Positions 9,100 to 16,788 of a DNA stretch of 64,000 nt are shown piece by piece; within the stretch, counting starts at the first letter, position 1, and each line of letters begins with the position of its first letter. The translations under genes were made by a program, and so were the position numbers. This DNA is from Pseudomonadota bacterium (lineage in GTDB: Bacteria; Pseudomonadota; Gammaproteobacteria; Steroidobacterales; Steroidobacteraceae). The notes below the pieces were generated by a model that saw only the letters and a program-made list of their open reading frames with translations, did not search any database and was not told the origin of the DNA. The stretch is taken from the NCBI GenBank assembly GCA_023457495.1, contig JAEWLQ010000041.1, forward strand, positions 16,166 to 80,165. Reading direction: 5' to 3'.

Positions 9100-9429
9100 C
9101 GGGCTTATGTTCAATCTCGCGTCGCGCGCGTTGAATTAAGTCCAAACGCGGAGTAGCGTCGCGAGCGGGTCCTGGATATCACGGCGTGAGAATGGACATC
9201 GCGCTGCTCGCGGCATCACAGAAGAACCGCCGCGTTCCCGTGACCAGGAACAGGTCTGACTATTCCGAGTGACCGGGAGCCCGCCATGGGAAACATGGGC
9301 CCGGACGCGATGCGAGGGAGCGCAGTTGAACGGATGCCGACCCCGCATGCGTGCTCTCACGCGCAATATTCCGGCCGGTTCCTGGCCCGGCGTGCATCCG
9401 GAAAACAGGTTCTCAGGGGATAAATTCAC
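9100..9429. other. Intergenic region with no recognised gene
   Basis: These 330 bases between topA and the protease gene hold no convincing ORF on either strand, no T-tailed terminator and no clear sigma-70 promoter. A weak TTCAA...TTGAA inverted repeat lies just after topA (9110-9135). An AGGGGA that could be the ribosome site of the protease gene lies about 10 bases before its ATG. The protease promoter is presumably here but I cannot place it. Confidence 0.5.
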
Positions 9430-12400
9430 ATGAAGAGCAAACGTGTTGGTCACGGCCACATGAAGTGGGCCGTGTGCAGCGCGTTGCTGACTGCATGCAC
9501 TCTCGCGGCCGCTGCGCCGCGCGAGCCGGATGCGGCCAGCCTCGCGCGCCTGGCTTCCCTCAAACTGCCCGAAGCCGTGACGGCGCAAGGCGTTCCAACT
9601 ACCCGCCTCCATCCCAGTCTCACGGGCCTCACCGGTCGCCACGAAGTCCTCGTGCGGCTGCGCGGTGAGTCCGTCGCGGGATCCAACGAGAGCGTGACGC
9701 GCGGGCAGGTGCTCGCGGAGCAGGCGGGTTTCATCGGCCGCGCGCTGGCGGTTGCGCCGAGCTCCGAGGTGGTGGCCTCCGTGCAGCTCGCGCTGAACGC
9801 GGTGGTGCTGAACGTCGATGGGGCAGACCTTCCCGCGCTCTCGCGCGACACGTCGGTCATCCGCATCGTCGGTGTGTCGAACTACGAACACGAGCTGTCG
9901 GAGACCGTGCCTTACATCGGCGCGGACACGACCAGGAACCTGGGCGCACGCGGCCGGGGCGTACGCATTGCCGTGATCGACAGCGGCATCGACTACACGC
10001 ACAAGTCACTCGACGGCCCGGGCACGCGGGCCGCGTACGAAGCCGCGTGGGCGCCGATTCCCCCCGCGGGTTCGCCGGCGATCCCATCGCTCACGAGTGG
10101 TGGTTACCTGGTCATCGACGATCCGGCGACCAAGGCGGACAACAAGCTCTTCCCGAGCAAGAAGGTCATCGGCGGATACGACTTCGTCGGCGAGCGCTGG
10201 CCGAACACGACGAACGGGGTGCTCGAACCGGATCCCGATCCGATCGCGGCGCCCGATGCGACCACGTTCGGCGGCCACGGCACGCACGTCGCCGACATCA
10301 TCGCCGGCAAATTCGGCGTCGCGCCCGAGGCGAAGCTGTACGCGGTCAAGGCATGTTCGGCTCCGGCCACCTCGTGCAGTGGAACCGCGCTGCTGCTCGC
10401 GATGGACTTCGCGCTCGATCCGAATGGCGACGGCCGCATCAACGACCGCGTGGACATCATCAACCTGTCGCTCGGCTCGCCCTACGGCCAACCCTTCGAC
10501 GACGACCTGTCCGCCGCGGTCGACAATGCGGCCCGCGTCAACGTGCTCACGGTTGCCTCCGCCGGCAACAGCGGCGACAAGCAGTTCGTCACCGGCTCTC
10601 CCGGTGGCGCATCGGCCGCCCTGAGCGTCGCGCAGACCTCGGTGCCGTCCGACCAGCTGCAACTGATGACGTTGCTCACGCCGGTCTCCGGCGAACGCGG
10701 CGCGATTTTTCAGCCGTGGTCCGCGCCTCTGTCCGCATCGATACAAGGAGCGGTGCTCGTCCCCGGCGATACCGGCACGCCGAAGCGCCTGGGCTGCAAC
10801 GAAGATGGCGAGACGTCGCCCTACGCCGCGGGTGAGCTCGCGGGGCGCATCGTGCTCGTGGATCGCGGAGCCTGTTCGTTCAGCATCAAGGTCTCGAACC
10901 TGGCCGCGGCGGGAGCCGTCCTCGGCATCATAGGTCTCGTCAATTCCGACGTTCCCTTCGGTGGCGCGTTCGGCGGCGGCACGCCGTCGATTCCGGCATT
11001 CATGATCAGCCAGGCCGATGCGAACGTGCTGAGAACCGGAACTGCGCAGGTGCGCTTCTCGCCCGGCAACCAGCTGCCGCTCGCCGGTTCGCTCGCATCG
11101 ACGTCATCGCGCGGCCCACGCTTCGACGACAACATCGTCAAGCCGGAAATCGCGGCTCCGGGCGCATCCGTCTCCGCGATGTCGGGTAGTTTCACCGGCA
11201 CGGCCGCGTTCGGCGGCACATCGGGCGCGGTGCCCATGGTCACGGGCGCCGCGGCCGTGCTGAAAAGCGCGCGTCCGTTCCTGTCCGCCAGTGACATCAA
11301 GCAGATCCTGATCAACACGGCGAATCCGCAGGTCTACCAGCCCTCGGCGAATGGTTCGCTGTTCCCCGATCAGCTCGCGCCGGTCACGCGTATCGGCGGC
11401 GGTGAGGTGCGAGTCGATCGCGCGCTGCTGTCGCCGGTCATCGTGAGTGATGCGACGGGCGACAAGGTGTCGCGTATTCACGGCGCGATGAGCTTCGGGT
11501 ACCTGGATGTCTCGAAGCCCTCGACATCGATCACCCGCAAGCTCGAGGTCGAGAATCGCACGCCGTTCCCGCAGCTGTACAAGGTGACGCCGACGCTGCG
11601 CTACCAGGACGACAAGGACAATGGCGCCGTCACGATCAGCGCGACGCCGTCATCCGTCTTCGTCGGACCTTTCGGTTCGGCCAAGGTCTCGGTGAAGCTC
11701 AACATCGATGGAACGAAGCTGCGCAACAACCTGATGAACTCGGGTGCCGGCGGCAATCTCATCGGACCGCTGACCGCGAACGAATACGACGGCTTCATCG
11801 TCTTCCAGGGCCTGCACCACAAGGTGTCCATGCCCTGGCACGTGCTGCCGCGCAAGTCCGCGGATGTCGTCGCAGCCCTGGCCAAGGGCAAGCTGCAGTT
11901 CGATCCCCAGGGCGTCGCGAGCGTTCCGCTCACGAACAAGGGTGTCGGCAACGCGCAGATCTTCGCGTACTCGATGATCGCGAAGGGCACGGACCGTCCG
12001 CGCGGTGGCCAAGGCGAAAATGCGCCGAATCCGGACCTGCGCGCGGTCGCGATGAATGCGTTCGCGGTCGGGCCTGGCGTCTGCACGGCGAACACGACGA
12101 ATTTCGTGTGGGAATTCGCGTTCAACATGTTCGAGCGCAAGGCCTCGCCGGTCGGTACGTGGCACGAGGTGGACATCGACACCAACGCCGACGGAAGGGT
12201 CGACTACTTCGTCATCAACCAGGATGCGGCGGGCGTCACGGAGCTCACGGATGGACGCCAGGTCACCGCCGTGATCGACGCGACAACCAACGCATCCATC
12301 GCGCGTTTCTTCGTCGAGCATGCGACGAATTCGGCGAACGTGATACTGCGGGTCTGCGGCAGCGATCTCGGGCTGACCCTCGCGCAGGCGGGGCAACCGA

Positions 12401-12678
12401 TGATCGCGGATTTCCGCGCGACGTCGTGGTACTTCGGCGGCGACGAATCGCACCTGGGCCCCTTCGTCATTGCGCCCGGCGCCAATGAATTCGCCGGCGG
12501 GATCCCGGGGGATCAGCTGGCGTACAAGCAATCCGGTGTCCTCACGGTGCAGCGCTTCGCGCTTCCGGCGCCTTTCACGCCGCACGCGGGCCTTCTGCTG
12601 ATCAACAACAGCGATTTCGGCGCGGCGAGCCGCGGTGGCGCCACGGCCGCGTCGGAGGCACTGCTGCTCGAGCCCTGA
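9430..12678 (+). CDS. Secreted S8 (subtilisin-like) serine protease with PA domain
   Basis: This is a 1082-residue exported protease. An N-terminal signal (WAVCSALLTACTLAAAAP) is followed by a propeptide-like region (about 60-150) and a subtilase domain. The catalytic triad is Asp184 (VIDSGIDYTH), His283 (GGHGTHVADI) and Ser598 (GGTSGAVPMVTGAA), with oxyanion Asn380 (SAGNSGD). A PA (protease-associated) domain is inserted at about 455-540 (GRIVLVDRGACSFSIKV). From about residue 640 there is a long beta-rich C-terminal region that probably contains Fn3-like domains. The nucleophile motif reads GTSGAVPMV instead of the usual GTSMAAPHV, though Ser and flanking Gly-Thr are kept. The gene is monocistronic and ends in a strong terminator. 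Confidence 0.93.
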   Translation: MKSKRVGHGHMKWAVCSALLTACTLAAAAPREPDAASLARLASLKLPEAVTAQGVPTTRLHPSLTGLTGRHEVLVRLRGESVAGSNESVTRGQVLAEQAGFIGRALAVAPSSEVVASVQLALNAVVLNVDGADLPALSRDTSVIRIVGVSNYEHELSETVPYIGADTTRNLGARGRGVRIAVIDSGIDYTHKSLDGPGTRAAYEAAWAPIPPAGSPAIPSLTSGGYLVIDDPATKADNKLFPSKKVIGGYDFVGERWPNTTNGVLEPDPDPIAAPDATTFGGHGTHVADIIAGKFGVAPEAKLYAVKACSAPATSCSGTALLLAMDFALDPNGDGRINDRVDIINLSLGSPYGQPFDDDLSAAVDNAARVNVLTVASAGNSGDKQFVTGSPGGASAALSVAQTSVPSDQLQLMTLLTPVSGERGAIFQPWSAPLSASIQGAVLVPGDTGTPKRLGCNEDGETSPYAAGELAGRIVLVDRGACSFSIKVSNLAAAGAVLGIIGLVNSDVPFGGAFGGGTPSIPAFMISQADANVLRTGTAQVRFSPGNQLPLAGSLASTSSRGPRFDDNIVKPEIAAPGASVSAMSGSFTGTAAFGGTSGAVPMVTGAAAVLKSARPFLSASDIKQILINTANPQVYQPSANGSLFPDQLAPVTRIGGGEVRVDRALLSPVIVSDATGDKVSRIHGAMSFGYLDVSKPSTSITRKLEVENRTPFPQLYKVTPTLRYQDDKDNGAVTISATPSSVFVGPFGSAKVSVKLNIDGTKLRNNLMNSGAGGNLIGPLTANEYDGFIVFQGLHHKVSMPWHVLPRKSADVVAALAKGKLQFDPQGVASVPLTNKGVGNAQIFAYSMIAKGTDRPRGGQGENAPNPDLRAVAMNAFAVGPGVCTANTTNFVWEFAFNMFERKASPVGTWHEVDIDTNADGRVDYFVINQDAAGVTELTDGRQVTAVIDATTNASIARFFVEHATNSANVILRVCGSDLGLTLAQAGQPMIADFRATSWYFGGDESHLGPFVIAPGANEFAGGIPGDQLAYKQSGVLTVQRFALPAPFTPHAGLLLINNSDFGAASRGGATAASEALLLEP

Positions 12679-12721
12679 GCACGCACATCGCTGCCGCGGC
12701 ACGCGCCAGCGGCGATGATCC

Positions 12722-12754
12722 GGCCCTCGCGGGAAACCGCGGGGGCCTTTTTTT
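12722..12754 (+). terminator. Rho-independent terminator after the protease gene
   Basis: GGCCCTCGCGG (12722-12732) pairs with CCGCGGGGGCC (12737-12747) with one wobble pair and a GAAA loop, followed by seven T residues (12748-12754). It lies 44 bp after the protease stop and immediately before the converging DUF1203 stop. Confidence 0.9.
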
Positions 12755-12759
12755 GGTAG

Positions 12760-13248
12760 TTAGCCAGTCGCCGCCAGGTCGAAGGCATCGTCACGCTCGA
12801 CCCGGGCAATGAAGCAGCCCGCCTCGGCGTGGCGCACGTGCAGCCAGGATGCGGCGCTTTCGTCGAACAGCCCCTCCATCTGTTCTTCCGCGGGCAGATC
12901 CGTGCGCGCCGACAGCGCGACGACCTTGCTGCCGGACAATCGTCCTTCGAAGGCCAGGGGCAATGGGCGCAGCGAATCCGGAAATCCCTCGCCCGCATAA
13001 GCAATGCAGTGCTCCGCGTGGATGAAAACGGGGCCCGGCGCCATGAGGCTCGACGCATCTCCAACCGGTCGCCACGTGAACAGCAATCTCTGTTCACTTC
13101 CAGCGACGAATGGCCTCAGGCAGCAGCGGCAGGGGCCGGTGCCGCGCGCGGTTTCGAGATGTGCGGGATGTCCGTAATCGGGCGAGCGGCGCGTCCGGCG
13201 CACTTCATCGGCGACCTGCTGTGGAATTCCACGAACGATGAATTTCAT
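12760..13248 (-). CDS. DUF1203 family protein
   Basis: The start at MKFIVRGIPQQVADEVRRTR gives 162 residues behind a GGAG site; the 41-residue upstream extension in the same frame has no family character. The protein has the DUF1203 pattern: basic N-terminal segment, GPCRCCLRPF with paired cysteines, and a C-terminal WLHVRHAEAGCFIARV strand region. The family is small, soluble and of unknown function. I see no signal peptide or membrane segment. It converges on the protease gene. Confidence 0.8.
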   Translation of the reverse strand: MKFIVRGIPQQVADEVRRTRRSPDYGHPAHLETARGTGPCRCCLRPFVAGSEQRLLFTWRPVGDASSLMAPGPVFIHAEHCIAYAGEGFPDSLRPLPLAFEGRLSGSKVVALSARTDLPAEEQMEGLFDESAASWLHVRHAEAGCFIARVERDDAFDLAATG

Positions 13249-13336
13249 GACGCACTCCGACGACGATCGAGCCATGGACGATGAAGCCATGCTCGCGCGG
13301 CTGGGTGCGCAGGGCGACCCGAACCTTGCGGAATTC

Positions 13337-13846
13337 TCAGCCGATGGGGCTCGGGGGCGAGTCCGGCGCATTTTCGGGGCCCACCCCGCGGCGCACCTTG
13401 TCAGAGAGTTTCTTCGCGGGTTGTGGGGACGCCGCGCCGCAGGTCACGACATTGCCGCGCGTGTCGGTGTTGTAGGCGAGCTCACCCTCCGTGGTCTTCG
13501 CCACTACGCGGTAGCCCGGCACCAGCATCTGCGTGTAGAAACGTCCGGGCTCGGGGCATCCGAGCGAACCGTCGCTCCACGTGAGTTGCTCCGCGCGCGT
13601 GAGCACCACCGAGCTTTCCGGCACACGGAAACGCCGCGCCGCATCCATCACCACCGCGCGACGCACGTCGCGCGGCATGGAGGCGGTGCTCACGGGGTCG
13701 CCCGCGGGCCTCACCGGCGCCTCGACCACTTCGGGAATACGTTTCGGCGGTCCCATGGCGCGCGGCGGCGCGGGATCCGCCGCGCATGCGGGAAGCGCAA
13801 TCGCGAGGGCGCTGACGGTCAGCCATAGCCGCGGGTGTCTCCTCAT
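13337..13846 (-). CDS. Small exported protein of unknown function
   Basis: The start at MRRHPRLWLTVSALAIALPAC is preceded by AAGGAG at good spacing and gives 169 residues. The signal segment ends in LPACAAD, which could be a signal peptidase I site or a weak lipoprotein site. The mature part carries LTWSDGSLGCPEPGRFYTQM and LVPGYRVVAKTTEGELAYNTD, with two conserved-looking cysteines (SLGCP and VVTCG). I have seen the W-S-D-G-S-L-G-C-P motif in hypothetical exported proteins but know no function for it. The C-terminal 30 residues are charged and proline-rich. It is divergent from rlmJ. Confidence 0.7.
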   Translation of the reverse strand: MRRHPRLWLTVSALAIALPACAADPAPPRAMGPPKRIPEVVEAPVRPAGDPVSTASMPRDVRRAVVMDAARRFRVPESSVVLTRAEQLTWSDGSLGCPEPGRFYTQMLVPGYRVVAKTTEGELAYNTDTRGNVVTCGAASPQPAKKLSDKVRRGVGPENAPDSPPSPIG

Positions 13847-13850
13847 CCGC

Positions 13851-13878
13851 TTCACTCCTTTTTGCGACAGTGTATAAA
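13851..13878 (+). promoter_or_regulatory. Putative sigma-70 promoter for rlmJ
   Basis: TTCACT (13851-13856) and TATAAA (13873-13878) are 16 bp apart in the 58-bp divergent gap, placing a start about 20 bp before the rlmJ ATG. The call is from consensus matching only. Confidence 0.4.
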
Positions 13879-13904
13879 CGCGACTCGCGCCACGCCGGGT
13901 TCCC

Positions 13905-14732
13905 ATGAAGTACCGCCATCAATACCACGCCGGCAACTTTGCCGATGTCCACAAGCACGTGCTGCTGCTCGAAGTTCTGGCGGCCCTGGCGCGCAAGGAC
14001 AAGGGATTTCTGTTCGTCGATACGCACGCGGGACGCGGCGACTACGATCTTCATCCCGGCGATGTGGCGCACCCGGCCGAGTGGCAGAGCGGCGCGGCGA
14101 AACTCCTCGCCGCATCGCCAATCCACCCGGCGCTCGTTCGTTACCGGGATCTGGTCGCCGCCGGCGTGCACGGCGGCAGCCTGCGCTATCCAGGATCGCC
14201 GATGCTCGCCGCTCTCGCGCTGCGCGCCGCGGACCGCGCCGTATTCTTCGAGACACAACGCGAGGAAGCAGGAAACCTGCGCAAGCTGCTGGTGAACCGG
14301 CCACGCGCGCGTGTCGAAGGCTCCGATGGATTCGCGGGATTGCGCGCCTTGCTGCCGCCGCCCGAGCGGCGCGGCTGCGTGCTCATCGATCCTCCCTACG
14401 AGGAACGCGAAGATCATGCGCGCGTGCTCGCCGCAGCCGCGGACTCCCTGCAGCGATTCGAAACCGCGGTTCTCTTGCTGTGGCTGCCGGTGAAACTGCG
14501 CGGTGATTTCGACGGCTGGCTCGCCACCCTGCGCTCCACGATCGCGCGTCCGGTGCTCGCCTCGCTGCTGTGGATGCATCCCTGCGATTCGCGCGCCGCG
14601 CTCAATGGTTCCGCGATGGTGGTCGTGAACCCGCCCTATCTGGTCGAGGACGGCATGCGCGCCTGGCTGCCGGAGGTACGCGCGCTGCTTGGTGGGCCGC
14701 AATCCGGTTGCGAGGTGCTCAGCGAAAGCTGA
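13905..14732 (+). CDS. rlmJ: 23S rRNA (adenine-2030-N6)-methyltransferase RlmJ
   Basis: RlmJ methylates A2030 of 23S rRNA. The 275-residue product starts with MKYRHQYHAGNFADVHKH, the highly conserved family N-terminus, and contains DTHAGRGDYDL and the N6-adenine methyltransferase motif VLIDPPYE. Length fits the E. coli enzyme. It is a single gene. Its 3' end overlaps the converging anti-sigma gene by 14 bp. Confidence 0.95.
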   Translation: MKYRHQYHAGNFADVHKHVLLLEVLAALARKDKGFLFVDTHAGRGDYDLHPGDVAHPAEWQSGAAKLLAASPIHPALVRYRDLVAAGVHGGSLRYPGSPMLAALALRAADRAVFFETQREEAGNLRKLLVNRPRARVEGSDGFAGLRALLPPPERRGCVLIDPPYEEREDHARVLAAAADSLQRFETAVLLLWLPVKLRGDFDGWLATLRSTIARPVLASLLWMHPCDSRAALNGSAMVVVNPPYLVEDGMRAWLPEVRALLGGPQSGCEVLSES

Positions 14733-15384
14733 CGCCGTGCGCGATTTCGCCCGCCGTGGTTCGCGGGACCGCGCCGTCCCGCGCGAGCACTGCGACCGCG
14801 CCAGTGCCCGCGGGCAACAGCACGCCGCGCAGGTCTCCATCCGAGAATTCCCGGCGGCGCGACACGTGTTCGTTCGCGAGCAACATGACCGTCATGGGCC
14901 CCTCGTCCGTCTGGACGACGAGGTGTGGCACCTGCCGGCCGTTGAAGAGGCAGGTCATCGCGTAGACGATGGGATGAGAGGTGTCGAAGCGGACTCCAGC
15001 GGCCGAGAGCAACGCGGCGACTTCGGAGGGCGGCACACGCACATCCTGTTCCCAACTACCGGACTCGTGACGCACGTGCTCGGCGACCTGGCCCGCGAGC
15101 GCCGGTGGGGGCTGGAAGAGCCAGAATCCGCCGCCGACGAGAACCGCGAGCAGGATCGATGCGGCAAGTGCGAACCGCCGAGCCGGCGGCGAGCGGCGGC
15201 GGAATTGGCCGACCGGCAGTTCGAGCGCCGCACGCAGCCGTGCATCGAGCGCGAGAGTCTCTTCGCGAAACTTCCGGCATTCGGCGCAGGTTGCGAGATG
15301 AGCGGCGATATCCGGCGCCAGGACCTGCGGCTCGCCACCCAGCTGCACGCGCACGTGCCTGCACTCCAGCCCCTGCGCGCTCAT
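14719..15384 (-). CDS. Zinc-finger-type anti-sigma factor (possibly DUF3379)
   Basis: The start at MSAQGLECRHVRVQ overlaps the sigma factor stop by 4 bp (ATGA) and gives 221 residues. Residues 25-35 carry HLATCAECRKF, matching the HxxxCxxC anti-sigma zinc signature. A single membrane helix follows near residues 70-88 (FALAASILLAVLVGGGFWLF), then a periplasmic domain ending in a strand-rich region. The layout (cytoplasmic sigma-binding finger, one helix, periplasmic sensor) and the position after an ECF sigma gene indicate that it sequesters that sigma factor. It may belong to DUF3379. The signal it senses is unknown. Confidence 0.82.
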   Translation of the reverse strand: MSAQGLECRHVRVQLGGEPQVLAPDIAAHLATCAECRKFREETLALDARLRAALELPVGQFRRRSPPARRFALAASILLAVLVGGGFWLFQPPPALAGQVAEHVRHESGSWEQDVRVPPSEVAALLSAAGVRFDTSHPIVYAMTCLFNGRQVPHLVVQTDEGPMTVMLLANEHVSRRREFSDGDLRGVLLPAGTGAVAVLARDGAVPRTTAGEIAHGVSFR

Positions 15385-15905
15385 TCGACGTCCTCCGCCG
15401 GCTCGAGACCATAAAGGGTGCGCAGCCGGTTGCGCGCCCGGAACAGCCGCGTCAGCACTGCCGGCTGGGTGAGTCCGAGCTGCGCGCCGATCTCGGCCGT
15501 GCTGAAGCCACCTAACACCTGCAGCACGAGGGGCTCGCGGTATTCGTCGGGTAGTTGCATGATCGCGCGGCGCAGGTCCGTGAGGCCGGCATCCCCGTCG
15601 GTGGCGAGTGCCGGATCGCCGAGCGCCTCCACTTCCTCGACGTCCACGGTGGGCAGGCGTTTGCGTTCGAACAGGCGGGCGTGCTCGCGCCGCACGATGG
15701 TGAGCAACCACGGGCGCGCGGCCGCGGGATCCTTGAGTTCATCTCGGGACTTCCAGGCTCTGATGAGCGTCTCCTGCACGACGTCCTCCGCCACCGCCCG
15801 GTCACGCGCCAGCCAGAATGCGAAACGCAGCAGATCCGGCCGCAACATCTCCAGCAGCCGGGAGAAAGGCGCTGTCGTCGTGTTTCCGCCACGGCTGAGG
15901 TTCAT
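15381..15905 (-). CDS. ECF-family RNA polymerase sigma factor
   Basis: The 174-residue protein has sigma region 2 (about 20-90; LRFAFWLARDRAVAEDVVQETLIRAWKS cut at typical positions) and region 4 (about 115-165; PDEYREPLVLQVLGGFSTAEIGAQLGLT). No region 3 is present, as expected for an ECF factor. It is translationally coupled to the downstream anti-sigma gene. It probably drives a small envelope-related regulon and itself, but I could not identify its promoter motif. Confidence 0.9.
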   Translation of the reverse strand: MNLSRGGNTTTAPFSRLLEMLRPDLLRFAFWLARDRAVAEDVVQETLIRAWKSRDELKDPAAARPWLLTIVRREHARLFERKRLPTVDVEEVEALGDPALATDGDAGLTDLRRAIMQLPDEYREPLVLQVLGGFSTAEIGAQLGLTQPAVLTRLFRARNRLRTLYGLEPAEDVE

Positions 15906-15941
15906 GTATAAGACCGGCCGAAAGGGGCCAATATTTCAGTT

Positions 15942-16766
15942 ATGCACACACCGGATCAGTACGGAGTGGTCGGACATCCGATCAATCACAGCTGGTCGCC
16001 TTTCATTCATGGCCTGTTCGCCAAGCAGACGGACCAGTCGCTGGTCTATCGACTGTATGACATCGCGCCCGAAGATTTTCGCGTGCAGGTGCTGGAATTC
16101 TTCACGAGCGGCGGGCGTGGTCTCAATGTGACCGTACCACACAAGGAAGCCGCGGCGGAGCTGGCCAACGAGCTCACGGCGCGCGCGGATCGCGCCGGCG
16201 CGGTGAACACCCTGATCCTCAACGAGGAGCACAGTCTCATCGGCGACAACACCGATGGTCACGGACTCGTCACCGACCTGCGCAAGAACCTGGGTTTTTC
16301 GATCACTCACCAGCGGCTGCTGATCCTCGGCGCCGGAGGTGCGACCCGCGGCGTCGTCGAACCATTGCTCGCGCTCGGCCCCAGGGAGCTGGTGATCGCG
16401 AATCGTTCCCCGGCGCGCGCCGTGAATCTGGCGTCGCTGTTCTCCGACCTGGGCGCGGTGCGCGGGTGCGGCTTCGATCAGGTGGGCGATGCTCCATTCG
16501 ATCTCGTGATCAATGCCACCGCGGCCGGACTCGCCGGCACCGTGCCCGCCGTGAGTCCCTCGGTGATAGGCAGCCAGACGGTCTGTTACGACATGAGCTA
16601 CAGCAAGGCCGCCACGCCGTTCGTGACCTGGGCGGTTGAACACGGCTGCGCACGCGCCCATAAAGGCTGGGGCATGCTGGTTGAACAGGCGGCGGAATCC
16701 TTTACGCTCTGGCGCGGCGTGCGTCCGGACACCGAGCCCGTCCTCGCGGCGCTCGGTGTGAAATAG
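15942..16766 (+). CDS. aroE: Shikimate dehydrogenase (NADP+)
   Basis: AroE reduces 3-dehydroshikimate to shikimate in aromatic amino acid synthesis. The 274-residue protein shows the substrate-binding N-terminus (GHPINHSWSP), catalytic Lys68 in NVTVPHKEAA, Asp105 in GDNTDGHGL and the nucleotide-binding GAGGATRG (130-137). The C-terminal GWGMLVEQAAESF is also a family signature. A TATAAG at 15907-15912 could be its -10. It leads the aroE-prlC-xthA cluster; prlC starts 22 bp downstream. Confidence 0.95.
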   Translation: MHTPDQYGVVGHPINHSWSPFIHGLFAKQTDQSLVYRLYDIAPEDFRVQVLEFFTSGGRGLNVTVPHKEAAAELANELTARADRAGAVNTLILNEEHSLIGDNTDGHGLVTDLRKNLGFSITHQRLLILGAGGATRGVVEPLLALGPRELVIANRSPARAVNLASLFSDLGAVRGCGFDQVGDAPFDLVINATAAGLAGTVPAVSPSVIGSQTVCYDMSYSKAATPFVTWAVEHGCARAHKGWGMLVEQAAESFTLWRGVRPDTEPVLAALGVK

Positions 16767-16788
16767 CCAACACATCCCGAGAGAATCC

